Source of the DNA: V1-33 sp964523105
GTDB taxonomy: Bacteria; Verrucomicrobiota; Verrucomicrobiia; Verrucomicrobiales; V1-33
Reading direction: 5' to 3'
NCBI GenBank assembly: GCA_964523105.1
Contig: CAZFZN010000009.1
Span: forward strand, 1 to 64,000
Length of the DNA stretch: 64,000 bases
The notes under the pieces were generated by a model. It saw only the letters and a program-made list of their open reading frames with translations, was not told the origin of the DNA and made no database searches. The position numbers and the translations under genes were made by a program. This document shows positions 1-11,536 of the stretch, one piece after another. Each line of letters begins with the position of its first letter. The first letter of the stretch is position 1.

Positions 1-12
1 CGCTGATCTCAG

Positions 13-49
13 TCGTAGATGTCATAGCACCGATCTATGACATCTACGA
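13..49. repeat. Perfect 15-bp inverted repeat, 7-base loop
   Basis: Positions 13-27 (TCGTAGATGTCATAG) pair exactly with 35-49 around the loop CACCGAT. The repeat lies beyond the 3' end of the ATPase/PIN-like gene pair. Neither side has a T-run, so it is not a standard intrinsic terminator. It could be an operator, a recombination site or the end of a mobile element. The window edge hides the rest of the context. Confidence 0.8.
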
Positions 50-183
50 TGCGCCGCCGACAGTGGGGCGCCGCGTGACGCTTACGAAGTAAGCACAGGG
101 TTTTCATTCTGGTGTGTATGTGCGAGGATGCTTCCGCCGCTCCGCGGGCGTCAAGGCGGAACGGAGGCAGGATGCTCCAGAAT

Positions 184-633
184 CTAACTCTTTCGATACT
201 CGAGATCATGTGGCTTTGCCGCAGCGGTGCCCTTGATTCTGGGAAGGGAGATCACATCGTGAGCAAATTTCTTATCATTTGTTAGCGCCATTCGACGATG
301 AGACAACATGACCGCTTTTAGGTGCTCGTGGTCTTTGCGATTGGATTTGATCGCCTTGAGTTCCCTGTTCTCGAAGACAACCTCATTCAGAGCCTCATTG
401 CTAATTTTAACCAGTCTACGTTTTCTCGTTTGATGCGCGATTATGACAAGAATACTCGACTGGGATGCAGACTTTTGACATGCATCGCTGTATTCTCTGA
501 TGACGCTATTACTTACGACTAAAGATCCTTGATAAAATAACCAACGGATGAATTCCTTCAATACCTCGTCCACCGGGTTGCAGAAGTTTTTCGCGAGGTT
601 TGTATCAACAAAGATGTCTTTACGCTTTGGCAT
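184..633 (-). CDS. PIN-like domain protein, putative RNase partner of the upstream ATPase
   Basis: This 149-aa protein looks like a PIN-fold metal-dependent nuclease. It has an N-terminal strand ending in VDTN (Asp10), then an acidic residue in REY (Glu47), Asp101 in RKDHEH and a late TND (Asp120), which matches the spacing of the PIN acidic quartet. Its start lies inside the 3' end of the upstream ATPase gene (14-base overlap), so the two are almost certainly translated together. Local base composition is more AT-rich than most of the window, which suggests acquisition by transfer. The likely role is cleavage of RNA or DNA under control of the ATPase. The nuclease assignment rests on motif spacing alone, and I do not recognise a named family. 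Confidence 0.6.
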   Translation of the reverse strand: MPKRKDIFVDTNLAKNFCNPVDEVLKEFIRWLFYQGSLVVSNSVIREYSDACQKSASQSSILVIIAHQTRKRRLVKISNEALNEVVFENRELKAIKSNRKDHEHLKAVMLSHRRMALTNDKKFAHDVISLPRIKGTAAAKPHDLEYRKS

Positions 634-2014
634 GAAGGGCGATTTCCACAGTGTCCATCATATAGGTTTCAAAGAAGTCACTCGGAGCGTTTGTGATGCT
701 TCCGTCTTTTTCGAAACGGAGGTTGCAACAACGCATCCCTCGCTTCCCGCGCGTCAAATAATACACAGAGACATCATCAGGTGAGATGTCACCCTTGGCA
801 ATGAGAAGCCGAAACCGGTTCAACATATATTCACTGTGCGTCTCAATTACGTAGGCCTTGTCTTGCTTCGCCGAAGTATCAACCAAAAGACTGACGTAGT
901 CCGCCTGAATTTTGGGATGCAGATGAATCTCAGGCTGCGACACCATGAAGGTTGATCCTTTCCCGAGTTGAAGATCCGCAACTAGCAAAGGTAGAAATTG
1001 ACTAACTCCAAATCCAACGTCGTTGAGAGCGCAATCAATTGCCTGATCGTATGGGGAAACTCGCATCTCGTATCTCCCTCCTCCGTGATGCCTAGCCTTA
1101 ATCACGTTGGCGAGCCCCAGTCGCTTAGACAGTTTTTGAAGAGTTTGATACTCGGGAGCATTGGATTGTTCCCACTCCACAACCTGGTCAATCCAATTTT
1201 CTCCGAATTTCTCAACCTTCATTGCCGACCTAGTGCGTTGGTAATAAGTTCGCTCAGGAGGGAGGCGAAACGAGCTTATGTAATTGGAGCGACGGTTAAA
1301 ATCTTCCGTGTGAGTGCACATCTCGGTGATGCGCCGAGTCAAAAAGGCGTTGTCTCCGGCACTAAAGAATTCGGACGCATTCTTGAACGTATATTCCCCA
1401 CTGGTCGATTCGGTGCGAAATGCTTCCTTCATCTGCCGTATAGATTCTTCAGCCGTTTTTGCAGAGGGTTTAGATTTTGAGTTCGCTTTGGCTTTCGTCT
1501 TTTTTGAGGCATCAGAAAGAAAGCCCACCAAGTTGTCCATGAATGCAACAAATTTCGGCGAGTCACCGATCTCTCTCATGGGGTCTTTTAGTGGATCATA
1601 CCGATAATTTGCTTTGTAGCCGGATCCTTGCGGGGTCGCCTTAAATTCCAAATCAGGACTCTTGTATATGAGATTCTTTAATCTAGGGAGTTTCGTGTCT
1701 GTGTCCTGAATGAAAGTGGAATCTAGAACGATAGACTTTTCAGTCGAACCACCGGCAAGAGTGAGTGCGACGCGAACTTCTGCAGCAGGGTCATGGTCGT
1801 GAGCTAGCTCTACGAAGTCACCCATGTTAACGTAAGAACCATTAGGTGAAAAATGGAAGGGAAACCGTTTTGTCTGTAGCGCACCGAGCAGACTCATCAT
1901 AATCGAACTTTTGCCACTACTGTTGGCACCGGTTAACAAGGTGAATTTAGCGCACTTGACTTTTAATCGATCAAAGCATTTGAATTTATCCAATTCGATA
2001 GATTGTAGTTTCAT
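620..2014 (-). CDS. AAA/ABC-type ATPase, OLD-like with DUF3696-like C-terminus
   Basis: This 464-aa protein belongs to the SMC/OLD-like ATPase group common in anti-phage and abortive systems. Residues 1-40 hold the typical opening (FKCF followed by the Walker A motif GANSSGKSS at 29-37). A signature-like GFGVSQ occurs at ~334, a Walker B region QPEIHLHP at ~360 and an ETHSEY switch-like motif at ~392. The usual EQPE before HLHP is SQPE here. The C-terminus resembles DUF3696. No TOPRIM domain is seen, so the nuclease activity probably comes from the overlapping PIN-like gene. The gene is AT-richer than its surroundings. It is a candidate sensor/regulator subunit of a two-gene defence module; the exact family is uncertain. 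Confidence 0.75.
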   Translation of the reverse strand: MKLQSIELDKFKCFDRLKVKCAKFTLLTGANSSGKSSIMMSLLGALQTKRFPFHFSPNGSYVNMGDFVELAHDHDPAAEVRVALTLAGGSTEKSIVLDSTFIQDTDTKLPRLKNLIYKSPDLEFKATPQGSGYKANYRYDPLKDPMREIGDSPKFVAFMDNLVGFLSDASKKTKAKANSKSKPSAKTAEESIRQMKEAFRTESTSGEYTFKNASEFFSAGDNAFLTRRITEMCTHTEDFNRRSNYISSFRLPPERTYYQRTRSAMKVEKFGENWIDQVVEWEQSNAPEYQTLQKLSKRLGLANVIKARHHGGGRYEMRVSPYDQAIDCALNDVGFGVSQFLPLLVADLQLGKGSTFMVSQPEIHLHPKIQADYVSLLVDTSAKQDKAYVIETHSEYMLNRFRLLIAKGDISPDDVSVYYLTRGKRGMRCCNLRFEKDGSITNAPSDFFETYMMDTVEIALHAKA

Positions 2015-2147
2015 TTATGACTTATTGCCGTTCTGTTGTAGGAAAAATGGAGTCTAGGGCAGGGAATGGCGAAGGCCTCCTCGGTCAGGGCTTGTTCGGA
2101 TTCGACGGAAGGATGCACCATCAGACCTGGGGTTTGGTGTTCGGGGC

Positions 2148-2354
2148 TCAAGCGTAGGTCAGCCTTCCTTTGGGCTCAGGGATCGGGCGGCCAAGAGACC
2201 GAGCGGTTTCGATCCAATCCGCGACCACGGCCTGGGCGTTGGCGATGGCTTCTTCGTAGGTGGCGCCGTCGGCCATGCAGCCGGGGAGCTCCGGGACTTC
2301 GACGACGAAGCTTTCGTCCGCTTTGCTCCAGTAGATGATGAATTCGTAGCGCAT
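2148..2354 (-). CDS. hicB: HicB family antitoxin
   Basis: This 68-aa protein has the partial RNase H-like fold of HicB. The ADESFVVEVPELPGCMADG segment followed by TYEEAIANAQ is the family hallmark. It starts one base after the stop of hicA, in the usual hicA-hicB order. HicB normally binds and blocks HicA and represses the operon through a C-terminal DNA-binding domain. At 68 aa this version has no obvious HTH or ribbon-helix-helix extension, so operon control may rely on another protein or be weak. Confidence 0.9.
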   Translation of the reverse strand: MRYEFIIYWSKADESFVVEVPELPGCMADGATYEEAIANAQAVVADWIETARSLGRPIPEPKGRLTYA

Positions 2355-2355
2355 G

Positions 2356-2610
2356 TCAGTCTAACTCCAGTTGGTATTTGAGAATGAGGTCGCGGACCTG
2401 TTTGACCTGATAAGCTTTCGCCTGCGATCCCCTGGGTTGCAAGTTGATGATCTCCTCCACGCCTTGCTTGAAGTAAATGTGGTGACTGCCTTGGCCGGCA
2501 CGGGCGGTGAATCCGCCACGTTCCAGAAGGTGACACAGGTCACCGAAGTCGAAGTTGGCGTCGGAACGTCCCTCCAGCAGGCGGTCGAGTGATTTCTTAA
2601 CCCGGCTCAT
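2356..2610 (-). CDS. hicA: HicA family mRNA interferase toxin
   Basis: This 84-aa protein has the double-stranded RNA-binding-like HicA fold. The catalytic histidine lies in GSHHIYF (41-47) after GGFTARAGQ. It is somewhat longer than the typical ~60-aa HicA because of an N-terminal helix (residues 1-20). It is followed one base later by hicB. It lies directly downstream of a displaced copy of the thiC 3' end, which may mark the edge of the segment that brought the toxin-antitoxin pair in. HicA cleaves mRNA independently of translation. Confidence 0.88.
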   Translation of the reverse strand: MSRVKKSLDRLLEGRSDANFDFGDLCHLLERGGFTARAGQGSHHIYFKQGVEEIINLQPRGSQAKAYQVKQVRDLILKYQLELD

Positions 2611-2616
2611 GGGTGA

Positions 2617-2820
2617 CTATGCTGGCTGATAAACTTCCGCTCCGGCTTCCACAAACTGCTTCGACTTCTCTTCCATCCCACGCTGAAGCGCCTCCTCTTC
2701 CGAGATGGCCTGCTCGGCGGCGTACTTCCGCACGTCCTCCGTGATCTTCATGGAGCAGAAGTGCGAACCGCACATGGAGCAGAAGTGGGCGCTCTTAGCG
2801 CCTTCCTGGGGGAGGGTTTG
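2617..2820 (-). pseudogene. Displaced copy of the thiC 3' end
   Basis: Read on the minus strand, this stretch encodes about 65 residues that match the end of ThiC, from TLPQEGAKSAHFCSMCG through ITEDVRKYAAEQ to the stop codon. The CX2CX4C iron-sulfur motif is intact. The real thiC ends ~100 bases upstream at 2,925. Many differences between the copies are in third codon positions, so this copy spent much of its history inside a functional thiC. It has no start of its own. It is best read as a remnant left when the 3' end of thiC was replaced or duplicated. Confidence 0.85.
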
Positions 2821-2924
2821 ATGAACCCACCGCCTCACGGCGGGTTCACCCTGCGGGTTCGGCTGACGCCGCATCTGTCTCGGCCCCCGCCATGGGCCTC
2901 GGCTCGTCGTGGAGAACCAGAGTT
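2821..2924. other. Spacer between the thiC stop and the displaced thiC tail
   Basis: About 100 bases with no gene. It contains an imperfect hairpin (GAACCCACCGCC near 2,823 against GGCGGGTTC near 2,838). It could be the remnant of the inserted segment that separated the two thiC tails. Confidence 0.4.
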
Positions 2925-4928
<2,004 letters not shown>

Positions 4929-4970
4929 ATGAAAGGATGAAGGATGAAGGCTAAAGGATGAAAGGCTTTC
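4929..4970 (-). repeat. CATCCTTCA-type repeat directly upstream of thiC
   Basis: In the sense of thiC the sequence reads as tandem CATCCTTCATCCTTT words ending one or two bases before the ATG at 4,928. It occupies the place where a ribosome binding site would be expected, between the TPP riboswitch and the start codon. Related copies precede the starts of tssK, the gene at 24,908 and the gene at 33,865. Confidence 0.75.
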
Positions 4971-4987
4971 ACCACGGAGGGCGCTGT

Positions 4988-5094
4988 GCCGCCGGCTCCC
5001 GCTTCCCTTCGCCGGGATGAGCCGGATCAGGTTCAAAGGGTTCTCCTGCTGGTGAGGAAAATCTCAGCCGGCTGGCCCGGCACCCCCGCGATGT
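4988..5094 (-). promoter_or_regulatory. TPP riboswitch (THI element) controlling thiC
   Basis: On the minus strand the conserved elements occur in order: GGGGGTGCC, GGCTGAGA, ACCCTTTGAACCTGATC and GGCGAAGGGAAGC. The usual TAATACC segment reads TCATCCC here, so it departs from consensus at two positions. The element lies 60-170 bases upstream of the thiC start, as expected. It should lower ThiC expression when thiamine pyrophosphate is abundant. Confidence 0.93.
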
Positions 5095-5206
5095 TGCCGG
5101 TGATGATGAGAAGTTCCGGGCGGAATGGAAGGGAAAACTGCGCTTCCGGCGCGGGAGAGGATTTTTGCTGCGGGGCATTGCCGGCCGGCAAACGACCGGG
5201 TAAGAT

Positions 5207-6034
5207 GTGACGGTGACCGGTTTCTTCAGAATTGTCCGGCGGGCTAGTTTTCTCGCGATGTATTCCACTGCCCTGCCCGCGCTTGCGGCGGGTCGGGAGG
5301 CGGAGCCTGCAGCCGCGCCGGCAAAGGAGACGGCGGAGCAGGTGTTGCCCGCGTCCCCGGCCCGGCTGTTTGCCGCGCTGGGAAACATGGCCCGACCGCA
5401 GTGGCGCACGTATTTCCGGGAGAGCGTGCCGCGGGGCAACACGGACCGGTTCAAGGCGGCGCTGGCCCTGGGGGCGGTGTGTGCGGATTGTTATCTCGCC
5501 GCGGAGGCGCGGGACGGGCAGCAGATCATGAATCTGCTCACGGATATGGCGGCGCTGGAAACGACGCTGAGCATTTCCCGCCAGGCCGGCGGCAGGCGAC
5601 TGAAATTCACCGACCTTGCGGAAGCAGGCGACTGGGCGGGAGTGCGCGCGGAGATCGCGGGCCTGATGGCGCTGCACGCGGAGTCGCTGACCGCACAGCA
5701 GGACGGGATGCTCGCGGAACTGGAGCGCACCGGCTGCTGGCTGCGCGCCTGGCACATTGGGGCCCGCTTCAGCAGCAGGCAGGCCGCACTGCCGGAGCAG
5801 CCCTGCATCTGGTCGGCGGCGCTGGTGGCGGACGTGCGCGCGAGGACGGCCAAGGCCACCGAGGGGCACGCCTCGAAATCACTGGAGGCACTCAATGCCG
5901 GCCTTGATTCGCTGCAGCGGCTGTGGTCCGGTACGGCGACGCCCGCCGAACGGCTGGCGGAGTCATTGAAGACGCTGGACGGCCTCATGGCGGAACTCAT
6001 CGGAGACGGGGAAGTCAAATCGCCGGCGCCGTAG
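5207..6034 (+). CDS. Conserved hypothetical secreted protein
   Basis: This 275-aa protein has no family I can name. The N-terminus (RIVRRASFLAMYSTALPALAAG) resembles a signal peptide with an ALA cleavage site. The rest is Ala/Glu/Leu-rich and probably all helical, including a GDWAGVRAEIAGLMALHAESL segment. The start is either GTG at 5,207 or ATG at 5,258; the GTG gives the better signal peptide. It runs divergently from the thiC riboswitch leader and 68 bases upstream of an ACT-domain gene. Confidence 0.65.
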   Translation: MTVTGFFRIVRRASFLAMYSTALPALAAGREAEPAAAPAKETAEQVLPASPARLFAALGNMARPQWRTYFRESVPRGNTDRFKAALALGAVCADCYLAAEARDGQQIMNLLTDMAALETTLSISRQAGGRRLKFTDLAEAGDWAGVRAEIAGLMALHAESLTAQQDGMLAELERTGCWLRAWHIGARFSSRQAALPEQPCIWSAALVADVRARTAKATEGHASKSLEALNAGLDSLQRLWSGTATPAERLAESLKTLDGLMAELIGDGEVKSPAP

Positions 6035-6102
6035 AGGCGGGGTTGAACTTTGGGGCACCGGCTGCAAACTCGCGCCTGCTGCGGCCGCCGCACCAACCAT
6101 TC

Positions 6103-6558
6103 ATGGATACCGTCACTTCTCCCGGGAGCCCCTACGTCAAACAATTCGCTGTCTTCCTGCTCAACCGGGCCGGCGCACTGCTCAGTGTGGTGAAACTGCT
6201 GGAGGATGCGAGCATTCACGTCCTCGGACTGAGCCTGCAGGACAGCGTGGACGTGACGGTGGCGCGGATCATTGTGAGTGATCCGGATGCGGTGGAAACG
6301 ATCTTCATCGAGCGTGGCATTCCCTTCAGCACCAGCGACGTGCTGGTGGTGGAATTGAAGCACGGCGCGGAGGACCTGAGCCGGTGTCTGACAGCGTTTT
6401 TGAAAGCGGAGACGAACATTCATTTCGCCTATCCGCTGCTCATTCAGCCGGGCGGTTTCGCGGCCCTCGCGCTGCATCTCGAGGACATCGAAATCGGGGA
6501 GGGCGTCATGCAGTCCCACCGCTTCCGGACGCTGCGGCAGATCGATCTCAGCCGGTGA
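6103..6558 (+). CDS. ACT domain protein
   Basis: This 151-aa protein begins KQFAVFLLNRAGALLSVVKLLEDASIHVLGLSLQD, a typical ACT beta-alpha-beta opening with the Asn-Arg-Ala-Gly ligand loop. A second, weaker ACT-like half follows (NIHFAYPLLIQPGGFAALALHLED), as in two-domain ACT regulators. It has no catalytic domain, so it probably senses an amino acid or similar ligand. The start at 6,103 was chosen because the longer frame runs through the 3' end of the previous gene. Confidence 0.8.
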   Translation: MDTVTSPGSPYVKQFAVFLLNRAGALLSVVKLLEDASIHVLGLSLQDSVDVTVARIIVSDPDAVETIFIERGIPFSTSDVLVVELKHGAEDLSRCLTAFLKAETNIHFAYPLLIQPGGFAALALHLEDIEIGEGVMQSHRFRTLRQIDLSR

Positions 6559-6628
6559 GCGGCGAATGCGGAATTGGACGGCCGCCGAATCAATGCTTCA
6601 GTTTCCCCTGCCAGCCCCCGCCTTCCTC

Positions 6629-7561
6629 ATGAACGACCCCCGATTCACCCCGCGCCCGCCGGCAGCCTCCGGCCTGCAGGCCCTGCTGGCGCTGGTGCTG
6701 CTGATGACGGGAGCGCATGTGGTGCGGGCGCTTTTCGCTCTGCCCGGAGGAGTACCGCCGGGAGCGCTGAGCCTGGAGAGTCTGCAAAACGGGGAGTGGT
6801 GGACGGTGCTGACCTACATGTTCACACACCAGGATGCGCTGCATCTCCTGACCAATGTGCTGCTGCTGGTGATGGCGGGCCGGGCGGTGGAGCGGCAGTG
6901 CGGCGGGAGGCACCTGCTTTATATTTTCCTCGCCGGTGCGTGGGCGGGAGCGGCGCTGCATCTCATGTTCTGGCCGGAGGCGCGTCCCATTATCGGCGCC
7001 AGCGGCGGCGTGTTCGGAGTCATCGGGGCCTTCAGCGCGCTCTTTCCGGAATATGATCTGATGCGGCCGGTCCGTGGATTCCTGCCCGGGCGGCTGAAAG
7101 CGAAACGGCTGTTTCCGGCGCTGCTCACGGCCCATCTCGTGCTCGAACTGGTGCGCCGCTACTATCCCGGCGCGGCCCTGACGGGGATTGCCAGTCAGGC
7201 GCATCTCGTGCACGCCGGCGGACTGCTGGCAGGGTGGTTCTACGGACGCTATCTGGCTGCTGAAGGCACCACCGCCGGAGACCAGTGGAATGACTTCTTC
7301 CCGCAGGGCCTGCGGCGCCGGGACCGGGAAATGGACGGTGGCCAGCCGGTCGCGGCGGGCCTGCCGCCGGCACAGCGTGAGGAGGGAGAATCCGCCGCCG
7401 CGCCGGAACCGCCGCGCGAGCTGAGCGACCACGAGTTCCTCGCCGAACGCGTGGATCCGATCCTGGAGAAACTCTACGAACTGGGCGCCGACCGGCTCAC
7501 CGCGGAGGAGAAAGCGGTGCTGGAGGAGGCCTCGCGAAGGTTCTCCAAAGGAAAACTCTGA
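6629..7561 (+). CDS. Rhomboid family intramembrane serine protease
   Basis: This 310-aa inner-membrane protein has six hydrophobic segments. The catalytic serine lies in the GASGG motif (IIGASGGVFGVIG) and the histidine in HLVHAGGLLAGWFYGR. An early WWTVLTYMFTHQDALHLLTN segment matches the conserved loop and HxxxN of rhomboids. The C-terminal ~100 residues are soluble and acidic, ending in a helical DPILEKLYELGADRLTAEEKAVLEE region similar to the tail of other Verrucomicrobia rhomboids. ATG at 6,593 is a possible alternative start. Confidence 0.9.
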   Translation: MNDPRFTPRPPAASGLQALLALVLLMTGAHVVRALFALPGGVPPGALSLESLQNGEWWTVLTYMFTHQDALHLLTNVLLLVMAGRAVERQCGGRHLLYIFLAGAWAGAALHLMFWPEARPIIGASGGVFGVIGAFSALFPEYDLMRPVRGFLPGRLKAKRLFPALLTAHLVLELVRRYYPGAALTGIASQAHLVHAGGLLAGWFYGRYLAAEGTTAGDQWNDFFPQGLRRRDREMDGGQPVAAGLPPAQREEGESAAAPEPPRELSDHEFLAERVDPILEKLYELGADRLTAEEKAVLEEASRRFSKGKL

Positions 7562-7655
7562 GCGCTATTTTTAGCGTGGACGGACGGCAGAAGGAGAATT
7601 ACTTAGTCCCCGGCCCATCCGGCGGCTTTGTGCCCCCTGCCATTTCCGACCTGAC

Positions 7656-8333
7656 ATGAAGCATCGTCTCCAACTTCTATCCACCGCTGCGCTACTCACC
7701 GCATCCCTGACATCCTGTACCTACGGCCCCGCCATTTCTCCCAGCCCGTTTGCGGGCGGTGATCTCCCGGCCGGAGTCGTGCGGGGAGCGGACGGGGTGT
7801 TGCGTCTTGACCCCAGTGCCCCGCCCACGGCGCGGGAAGCCGCGAGCGTGCAGCGCACGGGCGCGCCCCGGGATGTGATCAGTTTCTGGTCCGGCGGTGA
7901 AGGCGACGGACCGCCGCGCATCCGCATCGTGCTGAGTGAACAGACGGCTTACTTTTTCCGCGGCAATGTGCTCGTGGGCAAATCCTGGCTCAGCACGGGC
8001 GACGAGGGACACCGGACGCCGACCGGCAGTTTCCGCATCATGCAGAAGAGCAAGGACCACCGCAGCAGCCGCTACGGGGCGTTTGTGGACTCGGAAGGCA
8101 ACGTGGTGGACGGTGATGTGGACATCAAAAAGGATCCGGTGCCGCGCGGCCTGCGCTACGAGGGCGCCAACATGAAGAACTTCATGCGCCTCACCAGTGA
8201 AGGCGTGGGAATGCACGCCGGATTCCTGCCGGGATATCCGGCGAGCCATGGCTGCATCCGCATGCCGGAGCACATGAGCGAACACTTCTTCAACAATGTC
8301 ACCATCGGCACGCCGGTGACGATCGTTCCCTGA
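7656..8333 (+). CDS. L,D-transpeptidase (YkuD domain) lipoprotein
   Basis: This 225-aa protein has an N-terminal signal with a lipobox-like LTSC at residues 18-21, suggesting a lipoprotein. The YkuD domain runs from about residue 88 (RIRIVLSEQTAYFF) to the end. It has the catalytic motif with His in GMHAGF and Cys in ASHGCIRM. These enzymes make 3-3 cross-links in peptidoglycan or anchor proteins to it. The segment RTPTGSFRI is the usual substrate-side motif. Confidence 0.92.
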   Translation: MKHRLQLLSTAALLTASLTSCTYGPAISPSPFAGGDLPAGVVRGADGVLRLDPSAPPTAREAASVQRTGAPRDVISFWSGGEGDGPPRIRIVLSEQTAYFFRGNVLVGKSWLSTGDEGHRTPTGSFRIMQKSKDHRSSRYGAFVDSEGNVVDGDVDIKKDPVPRGLRYEGANMKNFMRLTSEGVGMHAGFLPGYPASHGCIRMPEHMSEHFFNNVTIGTPVTIVP

Positions 8334-8354
8334 CCCGGCGAAGCCGGATCCAGG

Positions 8355-8583
8355 CGGCCCCAACGGGGCCAGGCACCAAAGCCCGGGGCCAGCGACGCAG
8401 GAGCGCAGCCCCGGGTAACCAGTCACCTTTTGTCTCAGCCCTGAAAGGGCGGGACACCACTAGGGGCGGGGGAATTTGTCCCGCGCTTTCAGGGCTGGGA
8501 TGCCTGACATTGTGGGCACGTCACCCGGGGCTGCGCTCGTTCCTCGTTTGCCCCGGGCTTTGGTGTGTCGGCTCCGTTGGGGC
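8355..8583. repeat. Nested palindromic element (~230 bp)
   Basis: The outer arms (~8,355-8,417 and ~8,518-8,583) are inverted repeats sharing CCCCAACGG, CACCAAAGCCCGGGGC and GCGCAGCCCCGGGT. An inner pair, CAGCCCTGAAAGGGCGGGAC near 8,438 and the complementary GTCCCGCGCTTTCAGGGCTG near 8,480, lies between them. It has no coding potential of its own. This class of element is dispersed in Verrucomicrobia and Planctomycetes genomes. A second element of the same design lies at ~20,474-20,692. The rest of the gap 8,334-8,696 holds only the rpsA terminator. Confidence 0.85.
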
Positions 8584-8636
8584 GGCAAGATCGTCGCAAA
8601 CATGGCCACTTTTCACTGCTGAGGCACTGACAAAGG

Positions 8637-8666
8637 AAAACCCCGCGGGCGAACCCGCGGGGTTTT
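8637..8666 (-). terminator. Intrinsic terminator of rpsA
   Basis: A 9-bp perfect stem (CCCCGCGGG / CCCGCGGGG) with loop CGAA is flanked by AAAA and TTTT, giving a strong hairpin. It lies 30 bases past the rpsA stop codon, so it ends rpsA transcription. The T-tract on the plus side could also stop transcription from the other direction. Confidence 0.9.
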
Positions 8667-8696
8667 CGTGATTTGCTTTCTGCGGAAGGCTCCGGC

Positions 8697-10373
<1,677 letters not shown>

Positions 10374-10585
10374 ATATTGAGTCTAGGTTGGTGGTTGGTT
10401 GTGGCGTTGATGGATGCCGGTGATGCCTCCTGTTTCCCTGCTGGAGAACGACCTGAAAAAGTCGTCTCCTGCCGCGGCCCTACTGGAGGCGCATGACCAG
10501 GCCGGGCGGCAAAGGGCGCGCAGACTAGAGCCCGAACCGGGGGGCGCAAGCTGCTTTTCGGGGGTTCTCCGGGACCGGTTTCGCT

Positions 10586-11506
10586 CTACCGCGGCCCCGG
10601 TTTTCCCGGAGCCGCACTGAGCCATTCCCGGTGCAGCGCGGTGAGCCGCGCCGGGTCGTTCGGAAGGATCCAGATGCGTCCGCGAATTCGTTTGGTGCCG
10701 CCCGGCGGCACCTGGCCGATACGGAAATCGTTGTGCAGGCACTGGGCCACGCCCTGGAAAAGTTCCTGTGCCGGCTCGAAGACCACGGCGAAGAGCCACT
10801 TCCCGTCCCGGCTGAAGCAGCCGATCAGCCCGTTGTCCGGCACCAGCGTGCTCAGCGGACGGGGGTTCACATCTGTGCGCGGCACATCCTTCGGGCACCA
10901 GACCTGCCCCGGCGTGTAGCGCGCCTGCGTCGCCCAGGGCTGCGTGGGCATGGTGGTGAGTTTGCCGTTCAGAAAAATGAACGCGCGGGAGAGTTTGATG
11001 TCCGGACCGGTGCCGTCGTCTTTTTCACCGCCGGCAAAATCACCGAGCCGGATGCACGGCTGTGCCCACTCGGCTTCGTTTTTGTGGTCCGTGGGATTGG
11101 TGACCGTCAGGTCAAACGTCACGCCGTCCGCCACCGCACGGATGTCGTGATCCACCACCAGGCCGTCGTTCACTTTGCAGCGCAGTTTGATCTGTTTGGG
11201 GTCCGCGGAAAGCGTCTCCGTTTTGTGCCCGACCATCGTGTGCTTCACCCAGTCGGCATCGGTGGAGCCGGCGCGACAGTAGGCTTCGAGGTAGTTGATG
11301 CGGATTTCTTTTCCGGGAACGTGAGGCGCTTTGATGACCAGCCAGTGATCGTCGCGGGCGAGGGTGATTTCCTCAGCCGGTGCGCCGTTGGCGATGACAC
11401 CGGAGAAGGCGGACAGGGTCAAGACAGCGAAACTTCCCGGCAAGGCAAAGATCAGGACCAAAGTGAGCAGGATTCCAGCGAAGATCAGGCTGAGTTTGCG
11501 ATTCAT
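10586..11506 (-). CDS. Conserved hypothetical membrane-anchored protein
   Basis: This 306-aa protein has an N-terminal membrane anchor or uncleaved signal (LIFAGILLTLVLIFALPGSF). The rest is predicted extracytoplasmic with beta-rich segments such as WLVIKAPHVPGKEIRINYLEAYCR and KWLFAVVFEPAQELFQG. It contains six or more cysteines. Similar proteins of unknown function occur in Planctomycetes and Verrucomicrobia. No catalytic motif is recognised. It stands alone between rpsA and a toxin-antitoxin pair. Confidence 0.75.
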   Translation of the reverse strand: MNRKLSLIFAGILLTLVLIFALPGSFAVLTLSAFSGVIANGAPAEEITLARDDHWLVIKAPHVPGKEIRINYLEAYCRAGSTDADWVKHTMVGHKTETLSADPKQIKLRCKVNDGLVVDHDIRAVADGVTFDLTVTNPTDHKNEAEWAQPCIRLGDFAGGEKDDGTGPDIKLSRAFIFLNGKLTTMPTQPWATQARYTPGQVWCPKDVPRTDVNPRPLSTLVPDNGLIGCFSRDGKWLFAVVFEPAQELFQGVAQCLHNDFRIGQVPPGGTKRIRGRIWILPNDPARLTALHREWLSAAPGKPGPR

Positions 11507-11536
11507 GGCCGCAGGCTATGCACCGGGAATCTGCGG

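Noticed and set aside
9..209. 66-codon frame at the left edge, minus strand
   Set aside because: It crosses the palindrome at 13-49, is rich in Arg and His and has no family features; it is probably chance.
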